Below are positions 24,135-29,951 of a stretch of 29,951 nt of DNA, one piece after another. Where the stretch lies: contig DCTT01000021.1 of NCBI GenBank assembly GCA_002329295.1, positions 54,774 through 84,724 of the forward strand, given 5' to 3'. The notes below the pieces were generated by a model that had not been told where the DNA came from, searched no databases, and worked only from the letters and a program-made list of their open reading frames with translations. Positions within the stretch are counted from its first letter, which is position 1. Each line of letters begins with the position of its first letter. The DNA comes from Eubacteriaceae bacterium UBA1433. Lineage in GTDB: Bacteria; Bacillota; Clostridia; Eubacteriales; UBA1433. Position numbers and translations under genes: made by a program.

Positions 24135-24824
24135 TTAAAGCCACTCGGGCCTCATAAGCATCTTCATCGGAAACGCTTCGCCGGCCAGGTCATAACCGCT
24201 CATATCCACCATGTCTTCTATATAAGAAGTAAACATCACGGGAATGGAGGTTGCTTCGCTGACTTGTCGGGAAAGCCTGTCTCCTTTGAGAATATCTTCC
24301 GGGGTCGTTTCTCTTACCAAATGTGTGTTATTGATAAAGCCGTTGATTTTCAGCTTGGATTTTTCTTCGATGCCTTGCATAAACGCAAGAACCGTTTCAA
24401 CCGTTTCGGTTTCGGGTCTGTTGGCGTTGATGACCATATACATGTTGTAATTTGTTTTTTTGATGCCGTCAGAAAACCGACCTAATGCTCTGGCTCCTTC
24501 GGGGTTGCCCCCTACGTCGATAATGCCGTAATATTGGTCGGTTTGAAAAAGAAGATTCAACTCGGGTGAAAGGGATGGAAGGTCCATGGGATGACTTGCT
24601 TTGTTGCCAAGGATGGAAGAAATCACGCGGATGCCTTTGGCTTCCAAATCATCGGTGATTTCTCTTGTGCGAAAATAAGGATTGATAATATCTAAGTCAG
24701 CGAGAGCCACGTTGTGACCCGCTTCCTGCATTTTGAATGCGTAATTTACGGAAAACTCCGTTTTTCCGCTCCCAAAATGACCTACAATTATCGTTAATTG
24801 TACGTTATCCAGTTTATTTGTCAT
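24135..24824 (-). CDS. MinD/ParA-like P-loop ATPase of unknown role, first gene of the 2-oxoacid oxidoreductase operon
   Basis: The 229-residue protein has a P-loop GHFGSGKT (15-22), an LADLDIINPYFRTRE segment resembling the switch I region of MinD/ParA-type SIMIBI ATPases, and IIDVGGNPEGARALG as the Walker B/switch II region. The canonical deviant Walker A lysine (KGGxGK) is absent; the P-loop is GxxGSGKT. ANRPETE and NGFINNTHL correspond to base-recognition and later motifs. No membrane-targeting helix is evident. The gene leads the operon behind the promoter at 24923-24951, with a weak ribosome binding site. By position it may help to assemble or regulate the oxidoreductase or its clusters, but this is inference only. 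Confidence 0.88.
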   Translation of the reverse strand: MTNKLDNVQLTIIVGHFGSGKTEFSVNYAFKMQEAGHNVALADLDIINPYFRTREITDDLEAKGIRVISSILGNKASHPMDLPSLSPELNLLFQTDQYYGIIDVGGNPEGARALGRFSDGIKKTNYNMYMVINANRPETETVETVLAFMQGIEEKSKLKINGFINNTHLVRETTPEDILKGDRLSRQVSEATSIPVMFTSYIEDMVDMSGYDLAGEAFPMKMLMRPEWL

Positions 24825-24916
24825 ATTATTTCTCTGCCTTTATGAGATTTGCAACCGACACAAGATCTTCTCTCTTGAGTGGAAAAAAATTCTTTTATTC
24901 ACGCACGGTTGACTTT

Positions 24917-24930
24917 GTTATTATAATAAC
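24917..24930. promoter_or_regulatory. 14-base perfect palindrome over the -10 region (operator candidate)
   Basis: GTTATTATAATAAC is its own reverse complement and covers the -10 box and the bases just after it. A protein bound here would block RNA polymerase. It resembles the AT-rich palindromes used by Fur/PerR-type regulators in general shape only; the regulator is not identified. Confidence 0.5.
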
Positions 24931-24951
24931 ATTTGAGTTGCGAAAAGTCAA
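24923..24951 (-). promoter_or_regulatory. Sigma-A promoter of the 2-oxoacid oxidoreductase operon
   Basis: TTGACT (24951-24946) and an extended -10 TGTTATTAT with TATTAT at 24928-24923 are spaced by 17 bases. The leader to the ATPase start is about 90 bases and holds no obvious hairpin. Confidence 0.72.
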
Positions 24952-25038
24952 TAATACATGCAATATATTTTGTGTATTTTTTTTGTTTATTTATAATACC
25001 CTATTCGCCCTGTTCGGAAATTTTTGTGATATTCGGTT

Positions 25039-27315
25039 TTATTTTGTTTTATCGTCATAATCGTTTTCATCCGACATACCGAGAAAACGATTGAGGGCGG
25101 CAAGAAATTTTTCTTTGCTTTTCTTTAAAAGAAGCACTGCTTTTTTTATTTGGTGATTTTGTTTGATTTTCCAGGTATCTCCCGCCTTTTTTTCCTGATA
25201 ATTTTGTGCAATCATTTCGATTTCTTCATTAAAAGTAATCGGATCAGGCTTTGGCACCGAAAAAGGAAGTGCTGTATTACTCTCTGCCCTCTCCTCGTTA
25301 CCTGCGTTGTTTGTTGCCGAAAGATATGGAGCGTATCGATTTTTGAAACGATAACGGTTGTTGCGATATATCTTTGCCAAGTCACGGTTGATTCCCGATT
25401 GTGTTGGTTGAGACTCTTTTGACGTATCCTGTGATTTTTTATGCGCTGCAACAGCCTTTTTGAGATGATGTTGCAGACGGCGTTTATTGACCTGATATTG
25501 TCGTTTGGCTAGGCGCTGAAGCGTGGGCGGCATCAGCCGATTTTTGATGGCGGCAATCTCGCTGTCAAGGGCTTCTTCGTCCGCTTCAAGGTCTGCTTGC
25601 CGCTGCAGGAAGTTTTCGGCCGATTCTTCTTCGAACAACTCTGCCGTTCGTTCGTTGCCGCGCAACATGCTTTCATAATCATAAATCCTGTCAAAGTACG
25701 TTTCGTTTCCCGTTACATACATGCTGACCGGCTGCAAAAGCAACTCACGGCTGTGTGTTTGCGCCTGCATCGGACGAAACATCGCTTTGAGCCGATCACG
25801 ATAGAGATACAGATAATGAAATCCTTCTATGTGCAACAGACGCATCAGAAGTCGGAATGCGATAAAGTTCAGGATGAACAGGATGAACAAAATTGTCAAT
25901 AAGTGCGACAAGGTCGGGCGCATCGAATAAAAGGTAAACGTAAATATCAAAAGCATTGTCAACCCTACGGGTCCTGCCGCCAAAAGCAGTTTGAGAAAAT
26001 TTTTCACAATTCCGCGCAAGCCGAAAGAGCCGATGCGAGAGCGCAAAAGAACAAATAAAATCGCTACATGCACGGTGACGGCCACGAGAGCTGCCGCCAC
26101 AATGCCCATTTTGCCGAAGAAGGGCACCAATAAAAAATCCAGACCCACGTTGATCGCCATCGTAATAAGCGAAGTAATCACCGGGGTTTTGATGTCTCGT
26201 ATCACAAAAAACGTATTATCCAGCAGCAATCTGAAAGACAGGGGCAGGATAATTACCGCATAGCCCGTAAAGAGCTCGGCCGTGCTCATCAGCGCTATGC
26301 CGTCAAAGGCGCCGTGCTGATAAAACAAACGAATCACCGGGCTTGACAAGGTCACCAAAAACACGATGAACGGAAAGGTCCAAAGCAGCGCAATCGTAAA
26401 GGTAGAACGCACCGACTGGCGAAAGCTGTCAATTTTTTCTTCCGCAAAACTTTTATTCAGCAGCGGAAAGAGTACGGAATAAATGAAAAAGAACACGAGT
26501 ACAACAATGATGCTTTGCAGCTTTTGTGCATAACGCAATGAAGAAACAACGCCTTCCCCTACGGTAGAGGCGAGGGTTCTGTCAAAAAAATGAATGATTT
26601 CGTAGCTGAAATAAAACAGAAGCACCGGCGCCGACATGGCGGCGAAGGCTTTTGTTTTTTCACGATAAACGGCAAAGTTCACCTTATAGCGATAGCCGTT
26701 TTTAATGGCGAAAACCAAAGTGAAGGCAGCGGCAATTACCGCTCCCGCCAAGGCGGCCCAGGCAAGGATAACGCTGTTTTTTTCGCTGCTCAACAAAATC
26801 CCCGCCGACATCGACAGAGAAATGATAACGGATTCCGCAATAAAAACGGGCAGCTTGTTTTTGCTGTGCAGAAACCCTTTCAAGGCAGCCGCCAGCGCAA
26901 TGGGCACCACGGCAAAGACCATGATTTTTGTAAAATCAAGCGCCAAAAGAGCGGTTCTTCCGTCGAAGCCGAAAGCAAAGGCTTTGATTACATATTCCGG
27001 AAAGAAAAACACCGCTGCGCCGAAAACAATCGCCAAGGCGAGCAACACGTTGAGCATCGCCGAAGCAAACTGATTTTGTTCGTCGGGATTGAGACTTTCC
27101 TGTCGATAAAACAATCTCGGGAGATTGACGGTGACGGCAACGGCCGGTGCGGACAACAGCAACGTAGGCACGGCCTGCGCCACGATAAAGGCATCGCTGA
27201 CGGCTCCGGCGCCATAGCGCCATGCCAGCAGCATATCGCTAAAAAGGCTCAACAACTTTGTAAAAATAACGCCGAGCAAGAAATATCGGGCAATTTTTGA
27301 GGTATATTTTTCCAT
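25039..27315 (-). CDS. MurJ-like MOP-family flippase with a long charged C-terminal extension
   Basis: The 758-residue protein has a polytopic membrane part (about 1-493, roughly 14 helices) of the MVN/MurJ lipid II flippase type: YGAGAVSDAFIVAQAVP near the N-terminus, YAQKLQSIIVVL...VLFPLLNKSFAE, RLFYQHGAFD and KTPVITSLITMAINVGLDFLL. Its place in the family is divergent: the usual arginine-rich RIPNLLRR stretch reads QAVPTLLLSA here. Residues 500-758 form a hydrophilic cytoplasmic tail with a coiled-coil-prone acidic/basic part (about 575-650), not found in standard MurJ of about 500 residues. ATG at 27315 with AGGAG six bases upstream; an ATG 33 bases earlier lacks a site. A strong promoter (27357-27385) makes it monocistronic or read-through to the oxidoreductase operon. 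Related polysaccharide exporters are an alternative. Confidence 0.88.
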   Translation of the reverse strand: MEKYTSKIARYFLLGVIFTKLLSLFSDMLLAWRYGAGAVSDAFIVAQAVPTLLLSAPAVAVTVNLPRLFYRQESLNPDEQNQFASAMLNVLLALAIVFGAAVFFFPEYVIKAFAFGFDGRTALLALDFTKIMVFAVVPIALAAALKGFLHSKNKLPVFIAESVIISLSMSAGILLSSEKNSVILAWAALAGAVIAAAFTLVFAIKNGYRYKVNFAVYREKTKAFAAMSAPVLLFYFSYEIIHFFDRTLASTVGEGVVSSLRYAQKLQSIIVVLVFFFIYSVLFPLLNKSFAEEKIDSFRQSVRSTFTIALLWTFPFIVFLVTLSSPVIRLFYQHGAFDGIALMSTAELFTGYAVIILPLSFRLLLDNTFFVIRDIKTPVITSLITMAINVGLDFLLVPFFGKMGIVAAALVAVTVHVAILFVLLRSRIGSFGLRGIVKNFLKLLLAAGPVGLTMLLIFTFTFYSMRPTLSHLLTILFILFILNFIAFRLLMRLLHIEGFHYLYLYRDRLKAMFRPMQAQTHSRELLLQPVSMYVTGNETYFDRIYDYESMLRGNERTAELFEEESAENFLQRQADLEADEEALDSEIAAIKNRLMPPTLQRLAKRQYQVNKRRLQHHLKKAVAAHKKSQDTSKESQPTQSGINRDLAKIYRNNRYRFKNRYAPYLSATNNAGNEERAESNTALPFSVPKPDPITFNEEIEMIAQNYQEKKAGDTWKIKQNHQIKKAVLLLKKSKEKFLAALNRFLGMSDENDYDDKTK

Positions 27316-27356
27316 AAACACTCCTAGTCGTGTCACTCTCTTTATCACAACTTAAA

Positions 27357-27385
27357 ATTATAATACGATTTGTAAAATTTTTCAA
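27357..27385 (-). promoter_or_regulatory. Sigma-A promoter for the MurJ-like gene
   Basis: TTGAAA (27385-27380) and a consensus TATAAT (27362-27357) are separated by 17 bases, about 42 bases before the ATG. Confidence 0.8.
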
Positions 27386-27413
27386 GAAATATCCGTTTTA
27401 TGAGACACATGAA

Positions 27414-27457
27414 ATTTCTATGGAATAAAACCCCGTTTTCACTTGATGCATCCGTCA
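27414..27457 (-). repeat. Imperfect direct repeat, copy A (upstream of the MurJ-like promoter)
   Basis: Copy A shares an identical 13-base core ATTTCTATGGAAT (plus strand) with copy B at 28419-28460. Beyond the core it keeps CCCC-x-TTTT and a CATCxGTCA end in the same order, with small length changes. It lies 29 bases upstream of the MurJ-like -35 box in a 366-base stretch (27349-27714) without a convincing gene. Confidence 0.55.
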
Positions 27458-27459
27458 AC

Positions 27460-27553
27460 AACAGCCGCAAAGAAAATCATTGTCTGTCCACCTTTTGATA
27501 AAATCTCTGTACGCCACGGTACGGGTAAATGACTTTGCTTTTTTGCGGCTGTT
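27460..27553. repeat. 12-base perfect inverted repeat with 70-base spacer
   Basis: AACAGCCGCAAA (27460-27471) is complementary to TTTGCGGCTGTT (27542-27553). No transposase, flanking target duplication or convincing open frame lies between the arms. It may be a decayed mobile-element end pair, a structured RNA or a regulatory fold. It adjoins direct-repeat copy A. Confidence 0.5.
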
Positions 27554-27714
27554 ATCTCGCTTTTTATCTGCTTTTTTTCTCTGTTCCCCTGCAAAAGTTT
27601 GTTACGGACCCCGTTCGATATTTACCGATTACCCAAACAGGTTGCCGCAGCAAAACTCTTTCAAGAAAAAAATTACCTATGCAAACTCTTTTTATTCATA
27701 ATGTAAGCTTTTTC

Positions 27715-28311
27715 TTATGCTTTTTCCACCAGCTCCTGCGGATCCAGCCTTTTAAATTTGTGTTTGCCGATGGTAAACTTCTTTTCATTGATTCGTCTGG
27801 TCAGCTTGGATGACGTAACAAACTCCCTGCTCACATTGACCAAATACTGATGGTCTTTTTGTTCGACCAGGTAATAGTAACCGCCATCTTCCACCTTATC
27901 CATAAAATCAAACACACCAAAAACAGGAGACAATATCCATTCGAAGGCATGTTCCCATTTATTGAGCTTTTTTTGCCGCCACAACGGAATGATGGAATCA
28001 GCGTCCGAAAACTTAGACAGCACCGCCGTATCGTAACGGGATTTGCGCTTCTTTGATTTCTCAAATGCGTTGATATCAACGGGCTCGCGCATCACGTCAA
28101 AGGCCAACGTGCCTCCGTCGTCCAACAGATAATCAATGCTCACATCCAGCAGTTGCGCTATTGCCTTTAAATTATCGATATCGGGCATGCCGTTGTCGTT
28201 CTCCCATTTTGCCACGGCACTGCGAGACACCGACAATTTTTCTGCGAGCTGTTCCTGTGACAGCCCCGCTCTCTTTCTTGAATCCTGTAGTTTTTCTGCA
28301 AAAGTCATCAT
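27715..28311 (-). CDS. XRE-family helix-turn-helix transcriptional regulator
   Basis: The 198-residue protein has an N-terminal HTH_3 domain (about 5-60) with AGLSQEQLAEKLSVSRSAVAKWENDNGMPDI, including the recognition helix SRSAVAKWE, and PDIDNLKAIAQLLDVSIDYLL. The remaining 130 residues are rich in aromatic and basic residues and unfamiliar; they may bind a ligand or partner. No membrane segment or peptidase motif is seen. The ribosome binding site AAGGAGGTCACC directly before two adjacent ATGs (28311, 28308) is nearly ideal. Operator-like repeats lie upstream (28371-28400), suggesting autoregulation. There is no clear target gene other than itself and, by nearness, the flanking small membrane protein. 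Confidence 0.88.
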   Translation of the reverse strand: MMTFAEKLQDSRKRAGLSQEQLAEKLSVSRSAVAKWENDNGMPDIDNLKAIAQLLDVSIDYLLDDGGTLAFDVMREPVDINAFEKSKKRKSRYDTAVLSKFSDADSIIPLWRQKKLNKWEHAFEWILSPVFGVFDFMDKVEDGGYYYLVEQKDHQYLVNVSREFVTSSKLTRRINEKKFTIGKHKFKRLDPQELVEKA

Positions 28312-28334
28312 GGTGACCTCCTTTTTTTGATTCC

Positions 28335-28363
28335 ACCATACGCAATCTATCCTGTCAGTACAA
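28335..28363 (-). promoter_or_regulatory. Probable promoter for the XRE regulator
   Basis: TTGTAC (28363-28358) and TATGGT (28340-28335) are 17 bases apart. A second possibility is CTGACA (28358-28353) with TGGAAT 17 bases downstream. Both are moderate matches and only experiment could choose. Confidence 0.4.
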
Positions 28364-28370
28364 TTCTTTT

Positions 28371-28400
28371 ATCGTAACAGCCATGTTACTAATCGTAACA
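28371..28400. promoter_or_regulatory. Operator-like cluster of three half-sites upstream of the XRE gene
   Basis: ATCGTAACA occurs at 28371-28379 and again at 28392-28400, exactly 21 bases (two helical turns) apart. Between them an inverted TGTTAC (28384-28389) pairs with either copy, with spacers of four or five bases. It begins eight bases upstream of the proposed -35 box. Confidence 0.6.
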
Positions 28401-28418
28401 TCATCCATTGTCGTTTGG

Positions 28419-28460
28419 ATTTCTATGGAATGCCCCATTTTTCATTTCGCACATCTGTCA
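28419..28460 (-). repeat. Imperfect direct repeat, copy B (upstream of the XRE promoter)
   Basis: Same orientation as copy A at 27414-27457, 1005 bases away. The first 13 bases are identical and about 20 of the remaining 31 aligned columns agree. It lies just upstream of the operator-like half-sites of the XRE gene. Confidence 0.55.
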
Positions 28461-28506
28461 TGGAGAATCGATTTGATTGCTCACAGACCCCTTAACACTT
28501 CGGTGA

Positions 28507-28544
28507 CGGCCAACTGTTTTTCGGCCGGTTTTGTGTTTTTTTTT
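28507..28544 (+). terminator. Terminator-like hairpin on the plus strand
   Basis: A CGGCC / GGCCG five-base stem with an 11-base loop is followed by TTTTGTGTTTTTTTTT on the plus strand. It points towards the 3' end of the minus-strand membrane gene, so it would end a plus-strand transcript for which no gene is seen. On the minus strand the hairpin lacks a T run. Confidence 0.4.
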
Positions 28545-28980
28545 ACGATTGACTTTTCGCAAGTCTTGCCCTTTTACACTGACGAAATCCCGCGTGAAAA
28601 AATTGCAATCCGCACAACAACAGCGCTGCACCGAGTCCGGTATAAAAAAATGCGAAAAACCATCGCGGAACAAAACCGCAAAGGCGCAGAAAAATGCCGA
28701 CCGGCATCATCACAGCAATAAAAAGATACCCTTTCCTGTCAAAAAACATCCACCAGGGCATTTTTTGGCGCGCATCTTCGACAATTCGCTTTTCGTGCTT
28801 TTTGACAAGCGGCAGGAAAATCAACAGATAAAAGACGGCAAAGACGATTAAGGCGCCGAGAATTTTCCAATGGGTCGGTCGGGATAAAAGCGCACGCAGG
28901 CCGAAGGACAAAACCATGGTGCCGGCAAGTGCCCACAGAGCTCCTGCCAGATAAAACAGATACTGTTTCGACAGTTTCAT
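28543..28980 (-). CDS. Small membrane protein with about four helices, function unknown
   Basis: The 145-residue protein has hydrophobic segments near 7-30, 40-57, 85-102 and 108-126, with basic loops (KKHEKRIVEDARQK between the second and third) and a basic tail. The loop has MPWWMFFDRKGYLFIA. No catalytic or binding motif is recognised. The ATG at 28980 has AAAGGAAA about 10 bases upstream. A near-consensus promoter lies 45-73 bases upstream, so the gene is probably well expressed. A plus-strand open frame overlapping the 3' half (28383-28721) has no ribosome binding site and is taken as a shadow. It is followed by the XRE gene, 231 bases away, without a clear minus-strand terminator. Confidence 0.8.
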   Translation of the reverse strand: MKLSKQYLFYLAGALWALAGTMVLSFGLRALLSRPTHWKILGALIVFAVFYLLIFLPLVKKHEKRIVEDARQKMPWWMFFDRKGYLFIAVMMPVGIFLRLCGFVPRWFFAFFYTGLGAALLLCGLQFFHAGFRQCKRARLAKSQS

Positions 28981-29024
28981 TGTTTGTATTTCCTTTGAAA
29001 TGACAAGATGTGCTATTCAATGGC

Positions 29025-29053
29025 AGTATAATGACAGCGTATTCTTTTGTCAA
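29025..29053 (-). promoter_or_regulatory. Strong sigma-A promoter for the small membrane protein
   Basis: A consensus TTGACA (29053-29048) and TATACT (29030-29025) are spaced by 17 bases, the best promoter match in the window. An inverted repeat TCTCC-tcgc-GGAGA (29065-29078) lies 11 bases upstream and could be a regulator site. Confidence 0.85.
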
Positions 29054-29162
29054 AGATTTTTTTATCTCCTCGCGGAGAAATATCTTTTGATTTTCCTGTT
29101 CATTCTGCACAAAAAAACACCTGGCCTCTTCCCTCTTCACATTCCAAAAAAAACAAGCGGAC

Positions 29163-29182
29163 GAAAAAAGCACCATAGCTTT
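29163..29182 (-). terminator. Weak terminator candidate after the small exported protein gene
   Basis: On the minus strand AAAGC-TATGGT-GCTTT is followed by a short T run. The five-base stem is weak; it lies about 67 bases after the stop at 29249. Nothing else in 28981-29248 looks like a gene. Confidence 0.3.
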
Positions 29183-29248
29183 ACAATATCCGGTACGAAC
29201 GACTAAGAGATTTGTGTGGTGTATTTCAAGTCGGAATTTTTTCTTCTT

Positions 29249-29638
29249 TCAGCGATTGATGAGGGTTACGGGGATGCCATAAAAGGTTTTGTCGGGCAAG
29301 AGGGCTTGGATTTGTTCGCTTTGCGTGTGGGAGGCGTAGTAGATAACGATGCTGCCCTTTCCCGGGCAGGTGGCAGAATCGATAACGAACTCTACGTCGG
29401 CAGGGTCGACGGCTTGAATTTGCGCCACCGTATCGCCATGGGCGGCAACAACAGCTTCCACCTCCGTCAACGTCGGCAAGTCGGCGCAGGAAACATAATG
29501 GTGATAATTGTTATAGAGAAGACGATCAGCCGTGCGATGCAACAGATGGGTAACAGGTTCAGTAAGCAAAACAAGAACAAAGACAGCCAGCAAAAACAGC
29601 AGGATTTTGTTTCTCTTTTTCATGTTATTCATCTTCAT
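29249..29638 (-). CDS. Small exported or membrane-anchored protein, function unknown
   Basis: The protein has about 129 residues with an N-terminal KKRNK followed by a single hydrophobic helix (about 11-27), then an exported or periplasm-like domain. The start is uncertain: four in-frame ATGs lie close together (29647, 29638, 29632, 29623); the one at 29638 has AGGA eight bases upstream and is preferred. The mature part contains two cysteines (YVSCADLP and SATCPGKGS) that might form a disulfide, and ends VIYYASHTQSEQIQALL...FYGIPVTLINR, giving the impression of a small alpha/beta fold. No lipobox is seen. No family was recognised. It follows the HEPN-like fragment by about 90 bases on the same strand. 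Confidence 0.7.
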   Translation of the reverse strand: MKMNNMKKRNKILLFLLAVFVLVLLTEPVTHLLHRTADRLLYNNYHHYVSCADLPTLTEVEAVVAAHGDTVAQIQAVDPADVEFVIDSATCPGKGSIVIYYASHTQSEQIQALLPDKTFYGIPVTLINR

Positions 29639-29707
29639 ATTCTTCATCCTGTGCAAAATTATTTTTCTAGAAAACAAGTACCAAATACATAAATCCAAAA
29701 CGATGCC

Positions 29708-29719
29708 TCTGTTAACAGA
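29708..29719. promoter_or_regulatory. 12-base perfect palindrome between two small genes
   Basis: TCTGTTAACAGA is self-complementary. It sits 10 bases after the stop of the HEPN-like gene and about 70 bases before the start of the small exported protein, so it could be an operator or a short hairpin. There is no adjacent T run. Confidence 0.35.
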
Positions 29720-29729
29720 TTTTGTCTTT

Positions 29730-29951
29730 TTACGGCTTTTTATTTTTTTGTAACTTCTTGATTTCTGCTGGTGATTTTTTCATCAATTTGATATATTTTT
29801 CTAATGTCGATTCTTTTAACCTCATTAACGCCTTTATAGTGTCTCTTTTACTTTCAAGATAATAGATGCGATTATTGTTTATTGTTTTAATTCCAAAAGA
29901 ACCATGTGCAAAAGCGTTTCGAATATAATAAAATATTGCTTCTGTGTCAGA
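29730..29951 (-). CDS. C-terminal fragment of a probable HEPN-type protein (cut by window end)
   Basis: An open frame of 73 codons plus stop (TAA at 29732-29730) reaches the window end without a start, so the N-terminus lies beyond 29951. The visible part reads AIFYYIRNAFAHGSFGI, then IYYLESKRDTIKALMRL, and ends in a lysine-rich helix. R11 and H16 of the fragment form R-N-A-F-A-H, an R-x4-H signature with following glycine that matches the active-site motif of HEPN ribonuclease/toxin domains. This stretch is visibly more AT-rich than the housekeeping genes. HEPN proteins act in toxin-antitoxin, abortive-infection and other RNA-cutting roles, but many are inactive or structural, so the function is open. 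The assignment rests on a short motif. Confidence 0.65.
   Translation of the reverse strand, partial: SDTEAIFYYIRNAFAHGSFGIKTINNNRIYYLESKRDTIKALMRLKESTLEKYIKLMKKSPAEIKKLQKNKKP

Noticed and set aside
27480..27701. 73-codon plus-strand open frame in the 27349-27714 gap
   Set aside because: No ribosome binding site, low-complexity composition and overlap with the inverted repeat; taken as chance.
28383..28721. 112-codon plus-strand open frame overlapping the small membrane gene
   Set aside because: It begins inside the operator-like repeats, has no ribosome binding site and runs against a better minus-strand gene.
1..29951. CRISPR array, tRNA or rRNA gene, or insertion sequence
   Set aside because: No regularly spaced repeats, cloverleaf with CCA-like end, conserved rRNA segments or transposase motifs were found by reading.

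Overview
The window is a gene-dense stretch of a mid-GC Bacillota chromosome, probably an anaerobic Clostridia or Negativicutes lineage. The evidence is ScpA/ScpB condensin partners, MutS2 with a Smr domain, an Asp23/Gls24 protein next to NusB, RarA, a DacF-type carboxypeptidase, strong AGGAGG-type ribosome binding sites, sigma-A promoters, and a ferredoxin-dependent 2-oxoacid oxidoreductase cluster that points to anaerobic metabolism. LysA indicates the diaminopimelate/lysine pathway. The genus cannot be named from the sequence alone.

Left part (1-7090). A minus-strand run reads GH73-type glucosaminidase, miaB, mutS, mutL (mutL leaves the window at base 1). Gaps are 11-13 bases, and mutS/mutL overlap by four. 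Diverging from it on the plus strand are an Asp23-family gene, nusB and a small membrane protein with cysteine pairs at both ends, closed by a clear intrinsic terminator at 7058-7087.

Centre (7132-21460). Ten minus-strand genes follow a promoter at 21429-21457 with almost no spacing: lysA, M50 site-2-type protease, scpA, scpB, an Eco57I/TaqI-type adenine DNA methyltransferase, threonine aldolase, rarA, PreP-type M16C peptidase, D-Ala-D-Ala carboxypeptidase, mutS2. The methyltransferase has no restriction partner and overlaps both neighbours, so it looks fixed in a housekeeping operon. It is the best candidate for an undescribed regulatory or epigenetic function here.

Right-centre (21481-24951). 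A minus-strand operon encodes a MinD-like P-loop ATPase, a two-cluster ferredoxin subunit and the alpha, beta and gamma subunits of a 2-oxoacid:ferredoxin oxidoreductase. A 14-base perfect palindrome overlaps its -10 box, and a long hairpin follows the last gene.

Right end (25039-29951). A MurJ-like flippase carries an unusual charged C-terminal extension of about 260 residues. Beyond it lies a looser, accessory-looking region: an XRE regulator with operator-like repeats, a small four-helix membrane protein behind a near-consensus promoter, a small exported or anchored protein, and the C-terminal part of an AT-rich gene with an R-x4-H motif typical of HEPN proteins, cut by the window end. An imperfect 42-44 base direct repeat lies upstream of both the murJ-like and XRE promoters. 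No tRNA, rRNA, CRISPR array or complete insertion sequence was seen.
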